Assembly: GCF_040802235.1 (NCBI RefSeq)
Contig: NC_133158.1
Coordinates: 43,404,001 to 43,468,000 of the forward strand
Length of the DNA: 64,000 nt
Reading direction: 5' to 3'
From: Manis javanica
Taxonomy: Eukaryota > Chordata > Mammalia > Pholidota > Manidae
The notes below the pieces were generated by a model. It was not told the DNA's origin, made no database searches, and saw only the letters and a program-made list of their open reading frames with translations. This document shows, in pieces, positions 12,785-25,110 of the stretch. Every line of letters starts with the position of its first letter. Within the stretch, counting starts at the first letter, position 1. Made by a program: the position numbers and the translations under genes.

Positions 12785-12985
12785 TTTAGGGCTTGTTAGA
12801 CCTGGATTTGAGCCCTGGCTTAGCCTATTGGCTGTGAAACCTTGGAACCCCCTCTCTGAGCCTTCCCTTGGTGTCCTCATCTATACAGCAGGGTGACAGT
12901 GTTGCTCTAAGGAGCACATGATATAAGTGTGATGCACCCAGAATAGTGCCTGGCATGTTGGTATGTTTTAATCCCCAAAGAGGGG
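12785..12985 (+). mobile_element. MIR SINE
   Basis: TTAGACCTGGATTTGAGCCC, GGCTGTGAAACCTTGGAA, CCTCATCTATACAGCAGGGT and AATAGTGCCTGGCATG follow the MIR consensus from the tRNA-like part to its LINE-like tail. Confidence 0.85.
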
Positions 12986-13474
12986 TGTGGTGGGACTTTG
13001 TTTTTCCTCTTGTTTCAGGGCTTACTTCTCATACTGCTGTGCCAAACACGGCTGGCATCAAATTACCCAGCAGACTTGCTGAGTCTCTGCACTGCAGCTA
13101 GTCTGGGTGCACATCTCCCGGCTCCATGCACCATGGCTGGTCCTGCAGCAGATGATGTCGAGATGACGTAACCACGTGCAGAGGCATTTGGGAGTGACCG
13201 TGTATCCGCAGTGCTGCACAAGGTGGCAGGAATGGGTAGGGAACTCAGGCCCAGGGCCGTGCCTCCGGTTTTCACCCTGCTTGCCTTTCCTCCTGCCCCC
13301 GCCCCCACCCCCACCCCTGCCAGTGGCACCTGGGTGCTAAGTTCCTCTTCCCTTTTCCCCTGCCTCCACTTCCATGAGTCCGTATGGCCTATTCTACTTC
13401 TGGAATCTTCCATAAAGCTGTTCATGTGCCTCTTTACTCCCTTCCACCTCCTTGGATCACCCTAGTGGCTTCAT

Positions 13475-13545
13475 GTCACCAGCTATGAGCACAATGCCTG
13501 GCACACATAAGTGCTCAATAAAAGTTTGTCAAATGAATGAATGGT
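13475..13545 (+). mobile_element. L2/MIR 3' tail
   Basis: AGCACAATGCCTGGCACACA, then GTGCTCAATAAAAGTTTGTC and AATGAATGAATGG: the typical 3' tail shared by L2 LINEs and MIR SINEs. Confidence 0.8.
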
Positions 13546-13549
13546 GCCA

Positions 13550-16255
13550 AAAGGTCACTGAGGCCATCCTGTCCCCAGGGACTTAAGTCCAGTTATCTGA
13601 GCTCTCTGGATGGATCCTCTTAGGGTCTGATGCCCTCTCTGGGGTTTTGGGGTCACCCCAGCAGCAGTGACTCTCCTGGCCTTGGGATTCGGCTTCCACC
13701 CTCCTGATTTCTGTTGCACGGCACCTCCTTTCCCTTTGGGGATACTGTGGTGTGGAACTCACATCACAGCAATGGGCGGGTGACACAGGCAGAGCCTGGG
13801 AGCAGTGGGTGGGACACCACAGCAGGACCGCATGGCTGTCGCCTTCTCCCCAAGCCATGTCTCAGCACCCTCACCCCAGGGCAGCCTGCATCTTCCTACT
13901 ATCTCTGCTTAGCAGCTGTGACACTACTCAGGGCCTCGCCAGATGAATGACCTGGACAACTCTCAAGTTTTAAGTCCTTCCCTCCTCTCTTCCCAACCCA
14001 CTCTGGGGAATGCAGGAGAGCAGCAGCAGATGCATATTCCCACTGATGGGAATTACATATGCCCTACCCCATTCCCAGAAGGCAAAGCGTTTCCAGGCAT
14101 CTGGGACTTTAAATACCCTCTGCCCCCTAGGTTAGAAACGGTGGGTGTAGGTCCATGTGTGCTACCCAGATCCCCGCTGGCTGCGGGAAGGAGGCCAGCT
14201 GGCTTCGTGGCCTGAGGTCACACCCTTCCTGGGTTGAGCCACTGTTAACGACTGGTCAGTAGAGGAGAATAAAGGCCTGGCCATCTCTGCCCAACTCAGG
14301 GCAATTCTGAAGGGCCTTCTAGATCCTGGGAGGCCCACCTTGGGCTCTGTCACCCTCTGCCCACTCCTGCCTCCTCCCCACCTCTCACAGGTGTGGATCC
14401 CAAGTGCACAGCAGGAGCATCCTGCAGCTCCGCACTGCTTGCAGCTGCTCCGGGCCTGCTGTCCCCTCTCCTCAGGTCAAAGGCTGAGCGGCACTCTCCA
14501 GCGCTTCCCACTGAAGTACCCAGCTGCCTACGCCAGGCTCTTAGATGGCAAGCCTCTAAGCGAAGGGCTGAGCCTGCCTCCCGCAGCCAGCCAGTGAGGT
14601 GTCCACCAGCTGTCAAAGGCTGGACGGAGGCCCCACGGCAGAGCAGTCAGACCTGCTGCCCGCTTTGCCACCCGCTGGCTGGACTGTCATTTTTGAGCTC
14701 AGTTTGCTCTTCTGCACAGTGGAGAGAATCACTTCAGCCTCAAAATCAGTGTTTAAGTTTACTTGTTGGTCCAAGAATTGAGACAAAGCAGGTGCATGGG
14801 CTGTGGGTCTCGCCAATATGCAGGGATGCCCCACAAGGTTGCACGATGCCCCTGGGCAGAGCTGGCCTAAGGGGTAGCCCCAAAAGCCTGGCCTGGGCAC
14901 TGGCCTCCCAGGCTCCAAGGACAATTTTTAACTATAGCAGCAGCATTAGAGCACACCTGGAAAAGAGAGAAAACACCCCTCGGACGGACCCTGTGCCCTA
15001 ACAGAGCTGTGCCTGCGGGTTTCCAGTTCTCTGTCTCATGCTGACAGGTGGCTCATTTCACTTAATGTTCTAAGTTTCCATCCATCCATCCTTGAGGTAG
15101 CTGAGACTGGGAGATGACAGCCTCATGCAAGTCCCAGCGGTGTGGCCCCGCCACTTCCCTGGACCAGGGACCTGCAGAGCCAGGACCCCAATCAGGAGCT
15201 GATTCACCCCAGGGCCCACAGCAGCCGGCATCCCGTTGGAGGGCACGTGCTGCTGGCCAAGAGGCGCACACAGTGGCACCATTATGACAGTCGGTGTGCT
15301 GGCTTTCTGTCTCTTGGACGGAAAGGCCAAGCATAGACTAGGAGAGGAACTGCTGTGAGTGGCCTCACATCTACCAAACTTCTGGAAGCAAGACTTAGAA
15401 GCCACAAAGTGCTTATCTGTTTGCTGCGGGGGATTCAGGGACAGGTGGGCTGGATGCTTCCAGCTGCCTGAACAGCCCCTCCCTCCCTGCAGGAGAACTC
15501 TGGAGGAACGCCCTTTCTATGGGGGTGTCACAGACCCAGGGACATCCCTGGCTGGAGTTCCCCTCTGCCGCCCAGTTTACACAGTCTACCTGCTGGCAGG
15601 ATGCAATCCCCTTGACTGAAGAATGAAGGCGGATATTTCAACAGAGTCACAAGGCTGGACCTCATTCACTGATGCCAATAAAAATAATCATCTTTTTCCA
15701 GGGAAACGAAAATTCACGCAAAACTACTTTTAAGAAAGCACTTTAAAACAACAAAAGCGGGGCTGTCCCCATATTTTGGTCATCGTGGGGCCAGGGGGCC
15801 AAGTAGGGAAACTTCTGTTAACAGAGGGTAAGCTAGCCTTTTCCTTCCCAAAGACACAACTAAAACTGTTCCCCCAAACCCATTACACGATTCCAGGAAC
15901 TTCAGGACACGTCATTTTAGTTAAAAATCAGCTCTTTCTACACATTCTCCAAAGGAGTTTAAACAGATTCTCTTCAAAGGGAAAATGTCTTAACTCGCCA
16001 GATATTTCAGGAGTTTCACTAAATGTTCCCCTGTTGCTCAAGAGTTGGTAACTGTGATTGAAAAGCCATTTCAGATTTGAACTTTCAGAAAAAAGAACAA
16101 GGATTGTTTCCACTCTGGTTCCTAACATTCAGATACTGTCCGTTTTTTAGTAAATGTAAAACCATAATAAGAAAGATAAAGTGTATATACTTGTGGTGGC
16201 AACAGGCAAGATTTTCAATTTACTACTATAAAGTGATTACTCCTCACTATTATTC
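13550..16255. other. Intron 1 sequence without a recognised element
   Basis: GC-richer unique DNA with overlapping short frames on both strands, none with a recognisable domain. I see no repeat that I can name, and no exon. Confidence 0.45.
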
Positions 16256-16259
16256 TACT

Positions 16260-16800
16260 AAGATTCACTTTTCAAAAAATTGTGGTAAAATACACAACCT
16301 AAAATTCACTGTCAGAAGCCCTTTTAAGTGCACACCTCGGTGGCATGGGGTGAGTTCACGCGGCTGTGCAACCATCATCCCTCACCATCTCCAGGACTCT
16401 CTTCATCTTGCAAAACTGAAACTGGCCCCATAAGACAACCCCTCCCCACCCCCTCCTCCAGCCCCTGGCACCCACCACCTTTCTGTCCCCGTGAATGTGA
16501 GGGCTCTAGATGCCTCACACGAGTGGATCATAAAGTATTTGTCCTTTGTGACGAGCTTATTCCACTCAGCATAATGTCCAAGGTTCATTCATGTCATAGC
16601 CTGGCCAGAATCTCTCTCCTTTTGGAAGCTGAGCACAGCTCTACTGTATGTTACGACCACATTTTTTCTGACCCATTCATTCATCAGTGGACACTTGGGT
16701 TGCTTCCACCTTTTGGCTACTGTGAATAATACTTCTATGGACAACTGTGTACAAATATCTCTTTGAAGCCCTGTTTCAAGTCTTTGGGGAAGATTTGTTT
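16260..16800 (-). mobile_element. L1M LINE 3' end, 5'-truncated
   Basis: In plus-strand reading: GTGGTAAAATACACAACCT, AAGTGCACACCTCGGTGGCA, GTGCAACCATCATCCCTCAC, CACTCAGCATAATGTCCAAG, CAGTGGACACTTGGGTTGCT and TTTTGGCTACTGTGAATAAT. This is the reverse complement of the end of ORF2 plus 3' UTR of old mammalian L1 (L1M subfamilies). Confidence 0.9.
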
Positions 16801-16950
16801 TTCAATAACTATTTAGTGAGCAGGTACCACGTACCTGGATCATGGATACCAAGAAGATACGGTGCCCCTTCCACAATTCACCACCTATTGTTCACACAAA
16901 AGACCAGCCTTCTCTTTCACAATGGTTTCCAATCTCTGTTGAATTGATTA
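16800..16950 (+). mobile_element. L2 LINE fragment
   Basis: CAATAACTATTTAGTGAGCA followed by a GGTACCACGTACCTGGATC block and GGATACCAAGAAGATACGG resembles the L2 region that reads 'tattgagtgcctactatgtg ... gggatacagcagtgaa'. Strongly decayed. Confidence 0.55.
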
Positions 16951-16984
16951 TAGGACTGATGAGGAATGAAGCACAAGAAACTAG

Positions 16985-17850
16985 TGATGATTTATGTGAG
17001 GTTTACCCACTGAATTAATTAAAGTTTAATTTCTAGCCCTTTCCCCTGCCACTCCACAAACTTAAAAACAACTCCCTCTGTTTATTATGCTGTTCGTCAA
17101 AGTACTATATCAGCTTTTAATGCTGTGTAAAACACAAAGAATTAGGAAAGTAAATTTCCTGTTAGGGAAATGGGCAATCATACAATCCATCTTGAGCTGT
17201 GCATACAGATGAATAAATAATGCCTGCACCGTGTTTATAACTGACCCCCTAAATGGCCTTGCTAGGTGAGGCTCTCACAGAGTTTATTTTATGAAAACAC
17301 CCCTATTTTGTATTAAGTGCTTTAAAAGCTGAAAATGTGATTTAAGTCTTAAGTGTCACAAAGGTACAAATACCTTTAGCACCATCAATGATTATGCATA
17401 TGATAATGACTCGTAATCTAAGAACCTGCATATTCATGGCAGAGAGGATTGCTTGGACCTGGCCTGTCCAATGACATCTTAAAATCTAAAACGGTTTCTC
17501 TATTTTACATTATCTCTGTGCATGCTGATCTGATCCGCCTAAACTTGGACCATGTAGCACAGAAAGGCTGTTGTTTCGATTTGTTACCCTTTGCTAATTT
17601 CAGGCCAGCCATTTAAGAAACAGGCTATTTCTATGTGGTTTGTCAAAGGCTTTGATGTTTTTTTTCTTGTTAAACCCATGAGAGAGAAAAAAAGTGTTTT
17701 AATAGGCATATGGCGATCAAAGAGATCATTCTCTGCTAAAAACGATTTTTTAAAGCCCTTCCAAGTAAATTCCTCTCAGGAAAGACATTAAATCTCCATT
17801 GATCTACACATTTTTATGGTGTCCAGATATTTTGAAAGAATGCTAACCCA
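16985..17850. promoter_or_regulatory. Candidate conserved intronic element with TCF/LEF- and POU-like words
   Basis: About 850 bp of AT-rich unique sequence without recognisable repeats. It contains GAATTAATTAAAGTTTAATT, TGATTATGCATATGATAATG (octamer-like), CTGCATATTCATGG, CAAAGGCTTTGATG (two opposed TCF/LEF-type words, about 17646-17659) and GGCGATCAAAGAGATCATT (about 17711). The density of such words suggests an enhancer, but this is inference from texture only. Confidence 0.3.
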
Positions 17851-18679
17851 GGAGAGAAATGATGGCTACATCCCTCTTTTGCTTCTATGCCAGTGAAATA
17901 CAGATGTTTTCCTAATTAGGGTACAGAGAAGTCATACAGAAATATTCCAGAACATTCTAGAGATGGGAGAAACTAGAGTCAGCAAAAAAAAATTTGCAAC
18001 ATATTAACCTTGGCAAAATCAGCATGCAAGAGCTCTTCTAGACCATCATTAAATAGGGTTAGTGCAGAAGGAGACACAGATGTCACCCACCTCCTCCTGA
18101 CTCCAGCTTCTCCCTGAGGGTGTTGGGCCCTCCCCACTGTCCACACAGAACCCCACACCTGATTCCCTCCTCTCTCTTCTGCAGCATCAGGTTCTCTTCT
18201 ACCAGGACCACTCCCACCTGCTGACAAGCAGGCTGCCCTATTTCCCATCTTAAGATAGATAAAAGCACACAACTTTCTTCACCCCACAGCCCCATTTCTC
18301 TGCACCCCTTTTACAATGAAGCCCTTTGAAAGAGCTGACCGTGACTATGGTCCCCACAGCCTCTCCTCCCTGTCTTGTCTGCAATCACCACCCCATGGAA
18401 GTGGCTCTTTTCCCCACTAACCCCGACCTTCATGGGCCAAAGCTCCCCGCCAGACCACGCCACACTTGCTCCGCAACGGGACTTGGCACTGTTTGTGATT
18501 TGGCTTCCCTTGGCTTCTGGGACACCACCCATCTCTGGTCCTCCTCCAACCCCCTGGCTGCTGCTTCTCAGCCTCCTGGGCTGATTCCTCCTCACCTCCC
18601 AACCGCTAAGTTTTGGGGTATCACAGGGCCCGTCCTTGGATCTCATTTCCTTGGCCTGGACTCACTCCATGGGAGGCTG

Positions 18680-19110
18680 TACCGAATCTCATGGCTTTAA
18701 ATGTGTCCCCACAACTCACCCGCTGAACTCCTGACGGCAGCTTCCCTGGGGTTCCTCTGAAGCCAGCAGGGCTTTGCACTGGCTGTTCCCTCTGCCTGGA
18801 GCACCCTTCCACATACTCACTGCCTCTCTCTCTTCAGGTCTCTGCTCCAATGCTTGCTCCTTAGAGAGGCCTCCTCAGCCATCCTGTATAAACAGTAACG
18901 CTTCCCTGCTCCTGGCATATTTTTCATGGCATCTTCCATCATCCAAATACAATATACGTACTTGATTTGTCTGGTTCTTCCCACCAAAGTGTAAGATCTG
19001 AGAAGGCCAGATCCCATTACCATGGCTTACTGCTCAATCCTCTGTGCCTAGAACAGGGCCAGGAGAGTACTGAATGCACACCAAATCTTTGTTAAATGTG
19101 TTAAGTTACA
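18680..19110 (+). mobile_element. L2 LINE 3' end
   Basis: GGGCTTTGCACTGGCTGTTC, CCTCTGCCTGGAGCACCCTT, AGAGAGGCCTCCTCAGCCAT and CACCAAATCTTTGTTAAATG follow the L2 3' region that encodes the end of ORF2 and its tail. Confidence 0.9.
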
Positions 19111-19489
19111 TGTGGATTACAGTAATGGCCTTAACAAAATCCCCAAACTCAGCCACTAGACTAGATTTTATTAAGAAACACAGAAAGTGAACAACTGAAA
19201 CGAATCTGAGGGGTCATAGTTTTGTCCATTGGAATCACCCCAGGAATTGAGAAGTACATGTATGGAATCTCCCACCCATGGAATCCACACTGACCAAGGT
19301 CCCAGGTGACTGATAGCCAGGTATGGGGATGACAGAAGGGGTCAAGACTCCCCGTGAGGTGGCACTGCCCTCCAGAACCTCCCTGACTGGTGGTCACGTT
19401 CTGCCAGATCCCTCAGAGATGGGAAGCTCATTACCTTACATCCTATCTCGTTACAAGCCCAAAGCGCCCGTTTTAGAACATTCTTCCTT

Positions 19490-19640
19490 CCTTGGTTTAA
19501 TTCAACAAATGTCTACTGAGGCCCTACCCTGTGCCAGGCAGGACGCTCCATCCTGGGGTGGACAGAGGACTCGGCACCTGTCCTCAGGGAGTTTCCAGGC
19601 GGCTACAGAGCTCACAGTTCCACCCTGCCCAGTGGCCCAC
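19490..19640 (+). mobile_element. L2 LINE fragment
   Basis: AATTCAACAAATGTCTACTG, CCCTGTGCCAGGCAGGACGC and TCCTCAGGGAGTTTCCAGG match the well-known L2 segment. Confidence 0.8.
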
Positions 19641-19649
19641 TCCGCCCTC

Positions 19650-21160
19650 TGCAGCAGTGCCCTCTTCCATGAGGCAGCTTGCCCAGGATTTGCAGTAAGT
19701 GAGAGGGTGCTCTCCCTACAGCCCCAGGTGCCCCTCATCTGGGGGTGGTGGGCGGGATGTCATCCCCAGGAATCTGCCAAGTGTGGGTCATGTGACATGA
19801 CTTCCTGCCCCTCCCCCACCTGGGCAGTTTCTCAGCATCCTCCTCAAAGTCAATATCCAGGTTTCATGCCACCATCCAACAATTCACCAATTGAACATCC
19901 AATGGTCCATTTCCATACGTGCCAACTCAACACTGTCCATACACAAGGATCCTAGGGTTGCAGTCACACCTGCCCGGGTAGCACAGAGACCTGTGAAAAT
20001 AACTCATAGTAAAAACTGTAGCATATGACCTCACAATTCCCTAACATTGGAGCTGTATAAAAGCTGGCTTCGGACAAAGATGGGATTTGCACTTGATAAA
20101 GATTTCTTGATGCTCTAATACACCAGCCCCGTGCAGTCAGGCCTCTAACTCAGCATCCAACTGAAGTTTTAAAACAGTTATGTTTTAGTTTGAATTGCTG
20201 ACAGTGGTCCTAAGCAATGCGGGGCTTGCCCATTTGGAAAATACTGATTACTATTTGAAACTGCCAAAATGAACTCCAACTTTAGCCCCCCACCTACTGC
20301 AAAAGTAGATTTCCCTCCAAAATGAGTGTTAGTGCCGTCTTTAGCAAAAACATTTCATCACACCATTTCCTGAACTCTGATGTCCATGAAAAGAGCCTGG
20401 CAGCCTTGCTGCAGAGCATCAGCACGTGCCCAACGAGCACACCCTGGGCTCACTGGTCCTGGACGAAATGGAGATTTGAGCTGGCGGCTCTGTCTTAAAT
20501 CTCCTCTCCCTCAGGGAGGCCGCCAGGCCTGGAGATCAATGAGCCGCCGAGACAGAGACAACACCACAAGAGTCACAGCTGAAAGCCTCAGACTCCTAAG
20601 GGCCAGGTTTTGCACAAAATGTTCCAACCCTTTTTGTTTCAAGCGCCCAGAAAGGCAGGTAGGTGGATGTTCTTGGCCCGTGGTCAGCTGGGTATAGAGA
20701 AGCCATGATTTTCTGGTTCACCTGAATGTCATGATTTTGCCCCACGTAGATGTGTCTTGATTTGTGAAAAACAAATAAGCTCAACTCTATGTTGCATGTT
20801 TTTCTTAAGTTTGCCCCTAGCGGGGTAAGAGCAGAGCAGTTTCCCATGCACTGTGGGAGCTCAGCAGGTTTCTTTTTATATTAACATTCGTTTATTGAAG
20901 AACAAAAGAATTAAGACAAACTATTTTTATGGTCCCAAGAGGAAGGTGAGGCGGGCATTTACGGCACAGGGACAATTCTCTCTGGAGGGCCCTCCCCGAA
21001 CTCATTCCTGCCAACATAAAAGGTCTGGTGAGTGTTGATAGGAGGGGTGAAGTTGGGGGACCTGTGAATGGCTGCGTGCATAGGATCTGATCAGGAACTG
21101 GGATGGAAGTGCGGTGTATTCATGCACCTGGGCTGCCAGAAGAATACACACATTGGGCAG
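19650..21160. other. Intron 1 sequence without a recognised element
   Basis: Unique DNA of mixed composition; I recognise neither repeat nor exon here. Confidence 0.45.
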
Positions 21161-21169
21161 CGAGTATGG

Positions 21170-21485
21170 CAGCTGTGGAGGCTGGAGTCTGAGATCAAGC
21201 TGTCGGCAGGGCAGCTTTCCCCTGAGGCCCCTCCTGGGCGTGTAGATGGCCACCCTCGCTTCCTCTTCTCATGGCTGCCCCTCTGTCTGCCTGCACCCCT
21301 GGTGTCTGTGGGTCCTCAACTCTTCTTATTAAGACACCAGCCAGATGACATTCGGCCCACCTGACAGCCTCATTTTAACTTAAGTGTCCCCTTAAAGCCC
21401 TAAGTACAGTCACTTTCTGAGGTGCTGGGAGTTAGGACTTCAACATACATAGTTGGAGGAGGGGACACAGTTCAGCCCATAGCAG
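21170..21485 (-). mobile_element. MLT1-type MaLR LTR
   Basis: Read on the minus strand it goes from GGCTGAACTGTGTCCCC through GTTGAAGTCCTAACTCCCAG and a CTTAATAAGAAG block to CTTGATCTCAGACTCCAGCC, the order of MLT1-like LTRs of the ERVL-MaLR superfamily. Only the LTR part is seen. Confidence 0.75.
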
Positions 21486-22809
21486 GGGGGTGACATAGGA
21501 CACTGCAGATCACTGGGTTTCAGTCCATGATCCCGTGGGCACACATACCCTGAGTTCCAAACCCAGAGTAAGAGGAGAAGACCGTGAAGACAGATTGGAC
21601 AATTACCCTGACTTCTCTGGTTCTCTGAGTTTCTGTAGCTCAGTATACTCACTACAACAACTGAGGTAAGCCAAAGCCTGCATTTAAGTGCTAGAAGTTT
21701 TGTACAGACCCCTAAGGCACACTGAATTTCACTTACTCACACTGCCATTGTCACTTGCTGTATCAGGCAGAGCCTGGCAGGGGAGGGAATTCTACTCCCG
21801 TGCTCCCAGGAGGGCTGCCAGCAGAGAAGTGGGCAGGGCAGGGGTCAGCACAGGCCCAGGCACCCCAGGCCCGCAGCCGGGAATCTTCTGTCCTGGCCTG
21901 AAGGGGCAGGGCAGAGCCGGAGCTCAGAAGAGGGCCTTGTCAGAAGCTGCAGCCATGGAGGGAAATGCAGCCATGCTAAAACCGGAAGGGAAGTCAAGAC
22001 AAGGGCTTTTATATGCCAGCTTCTCGCTCATCCTATGGAGCCCAATTTGAAGGCAGGAACAGAGGGCATCTGGGTGGTGTAGTCGTGCAAGCTTAGCCCA
22101 ACAGGATAGGACAAAAGGGCCTGTCCCAGGGGACCCCCTACTTCTGAAGACCCCTGGCCATGCCATTTTCACACAGGCACCCAGATCAGGTGCCACCCGT
22201 GCCTAACACCTTGCTCCTTGCCAGCCTCCTCTGCTCCTCCCCCTCCCCCTGGCTTCATCAGGGGCAGGAATGGGAGCAGGAGGAGACAGAGGCAAGCAGG
22301 TGGGGCTGCCAGCCTGCTGCCCACATGCACAGGCAGGCAGGGGTGAGCAGGCCCCAGACTGCACCTTGACTTGTATAACTCACATGGGCTAATTGGAAAG
22401 AGCGGGGAAACAAGGTTCTCACATGCTCTGCCCAGCAGTCACTGTTGGGAGATGACACTTGTGGTTTAGATAAAGCTTCCGATCGTTCACTTCCGCTCTG
22501 GGGCTGCTTTGGTGGAGGAGTTTATTGCAGGAGTGGTGGCTCCTCCACAAGGCCGAGTGTCGGGGCCAGGCAGACAGGAGCAAATGGATGGCTATTCACG
22601 GAGCATAAGTGCTATTCCAAGGACTGAGACGATGACTCAGGTCAGCAAATGGCAGGTTCTCTGGGATCAAACCATGCCCACCATTCCTTACAGGCTCTCC
22701 TGCATTCTCACACTAGTGACTCTGAAAATTTTTGTATAAACTGCCTTCAAGAATAGTATTTTTGAGCACTCAATCCCATATTTGTATGTATCTATAACTT
22801 ACATGCTAA

Positions 22810-22965
22810 GAGGCCACTTAGTGCAGTGGTTCAGGGCACAAGGTCTGGGACCAGCCGGGATGTTTTCAAACCTTAGCTCTGCCCCCATGTATTGTGTTGC
22901 TTTATTGTCTATGCCTCAGTCTTCTTATCTGTAAAATGAGAATAATGAACAGTAACCTTTCATCT
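22810..22965 (+). mobile_element. MIR SINE
   Basis: AGTGCAGTGGTTCAGGGCAC, CTTAGCTCTGCCCCCATG and CTTATCTGTAAAATGAGAAT follow the MIR consensus. Confidence 0.85.
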
Positions 22966-23251
22966 TCCCTAATGTCAATCATCAGCTTTAGCTAACTTAC
23001 CGGAAGGTATGACTTACCTCTAGTTTCTTATTTTTTTCTTAAGCAACTAAAATATTGAAAAGTACTGACACAGGTAGCAATTCTGTTTCCAGGTTCAGGG
23101 TTCAAAAGTGTTTTTGTAGGTAGCAAACATGTCTTTTTTTTTAGTATCAAATAATGATGGAAACATTTAAAGACAACATCCTCAGAAGCTCCTTTAAGAA
23201 ATGTAGTTTCTAATTCAGTGTTAAAATATCACCTTAAAGGGACATGTTTTA

Positions 23252-23253
<2 letters not shown>

Positions 23254-23286
<33 letters not shown>
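23254..23286 (+). repeat. (TG)n microsatellite
   Basis: About 16 uninterrupted TG dinucleotides, likely to vary in length between individuals. Confidence 0.98.
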
Positions 23287-23291
<5 letters not shown>

Positions 23292-23589
23292 TTATCTATC
23301 CACTGCCAGCCACAATCATAATACAAGCCAGCAAATCTCCAACTGTGGCTTTCTGGGAAATAAAAGCATGTATAACTCATCTTTAAAAGCCTTGTTTTTT
23401 TAAAGCAAACCAGACCAGTAATGTGAAGCCTGTGAGCAGCTGTAAGCAAAGGGCCATGTCAGGGGGCAGAGGCCATGTTCACTCAGACAGAATCTCCCCA
23501 GTTTTGGAAACCTTTGTTTGGAATGATCTTGAGAGACAGCTGCCTACTCATTCTGTATCTGCTTTCTCTAGATACAGCGTACCATCTCT

Positions 23590-24000
23590 TCTCCACCGTG
23601 CTTTCCTCACTACAAGTTTTTAAAGATTGTCTTCATTCATTCACAGCTGCATTGTGTCCATGGGTAGATGCCCACAGTTTACTCAACCAGTTCTCTGCCA
23701 ATGAACATTCGGACTATTTCCAGTCATTTGCTATTACAAGTTGTTTTACAGAAAATAGCCTTGTGAATATCTTTTCATTTTTTTCCCGGTATAACTTTTG
23801 TGTAAATCCCTAGAAGTGCATTTCTGAGTCAAAGGATAAATGCATATGTAATTTTGCTAGACATTTCCACACTCCCTTCCCAGCCTTTGTATGATGGGAT
23901 AATATGTTAATAGCACTTTCTCTTGTCATTCTACTGCCTTCAGACAAGATTTGTAAATTGTTCTTCGCCAACTTTGAATGAAATTTTAGGCAAAGCCTAT
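23590..24000 (-). mobile_element. Old L1M/HAL1-type LINE 3' fragment
   Basis: TTTACTCAACCAGTTCTCTG, ATTCGGACTATTTCCAGTC, AGAAGTGCATTTCTGAGTCA and GGATAAATGCATATGTAATT are the reverse complement of ancient L1-type ORF2/3' UTR sequence. Boundaries are approximate. Confidence 0.7.
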
Positions 24001-24559
24001 ATTCTTCTAATAGCTTTGTGGTAATAAATTTCATTTTTAGGTATGGTAAGTCCAGTGCTATAGAACTTCTAAGCTTTTATCTGGAATCCAGTATCAATGG
24101 CCTACCTTGGGCTCAGAGATCTACAGTGGGGATGGGAGGCCTGGTTGATTTATTTCTATTTTCCCACCTTGCTCATGGCAATGCCTCTAATTTCTCTAGG
24201 ACTGAAACAGGAAGGATGATAGAATAGGGGAGGAGCATTCTTATTGGACTTTGTGGCTGGTATATTGCCGACATGGCTCATGTCTACGTGCTCAGCCTTC
24301 CTCTTGTGGGGTGTTCAGCGGTTGCTCAGAGCTGCTGTCTCCCCATCCCTCACCACCCCCGTAACTTCCTGGCAATGTCACTGCTGGCCAGTCGGCCAGT
24401 TAGGCTCCCTCTAGTCTCCAGTGCACAACAGTGTAACCGAGAGGTCAGCCAGCCTTTTCTTGTCAAGCCAGGTGGTGAGTATCTTAGGCTCTGGTGGTAT
24501 ATCGGTCTTAATCAGGCAACTCTGCCCCAGAAAACTGTCAGACAACAGGTAAGCAAGTC

Positions 24560-24640
24560 AGTGTGTCTGTGCCCCAGTAAAACTTTACAGAAACAGGCTG
24601 ATCCGGCCCAACCCCTGGTCTACAGACAAACTCCCCCTGG
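24560..24640 (+). mobile_element. hAT-Charlie fragment
   Basis: CCCAGTAAAACTTTACAGAA, ACAGGCTGATCCGGCCCAAC and CCCCTGGTCTACA match the right part of the same hAT family seen at 215-425. Confidence 0.6.
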
Positions 24641-24984
24641 GTCCCCTCATGCAGGGTCCTTCTGCGATGACCAGAGTCTAGATCCATTCAGCAGGGCCCA
24701 CCCCTGGCCCCCTGGAAGTAAGAGCCTTGCCAGTAACAGCAACAGAGACAATAGTGAAAAGACTTTTAGGCTTGGCCTCCCTTCTTTGCAGATTTCAAGG
24801 AAGGAAAAGAATAGCAAACTGTCTTCAACCACTTTTTAAAATTATTAAGCTATATTTTTCCTTCTAATTCAATGAAAATCAGTGTGAATCACTGCTATTC
24901 CCCCTCTGACCTTTCTCTCAAGGTCATAAGTTGGCTGTCCCTGTTGAAAGCCTTGCATTTTCATCAGAGAGAGGAAGGAGCAGA

Positions 24985-25110
24985 AAGTACAATAATAAAA
25001 TTATTATAATAATTATAATTCTTTAAAAAATAAGAATTATATATATTCAATATATATAATTTAAATTTAATACAAATTACTAAATGTATACTTTAATTAT
25101 ATTTAAATTC
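24985..25110. repeat. AT-rich low-complexity tract
   Basis: More than 100 bp of almost pure A/T, including TTATAATAATTATAATTC and several TATATA stretches. Confidence 0.9.

Noticed and set aside
14340..15001. Overlapping frames up to 202 codons
   Set aside because: Ser/Pro/Leu-rich chance frames in GC-rich DNA open on both strands, with no family resemblance.
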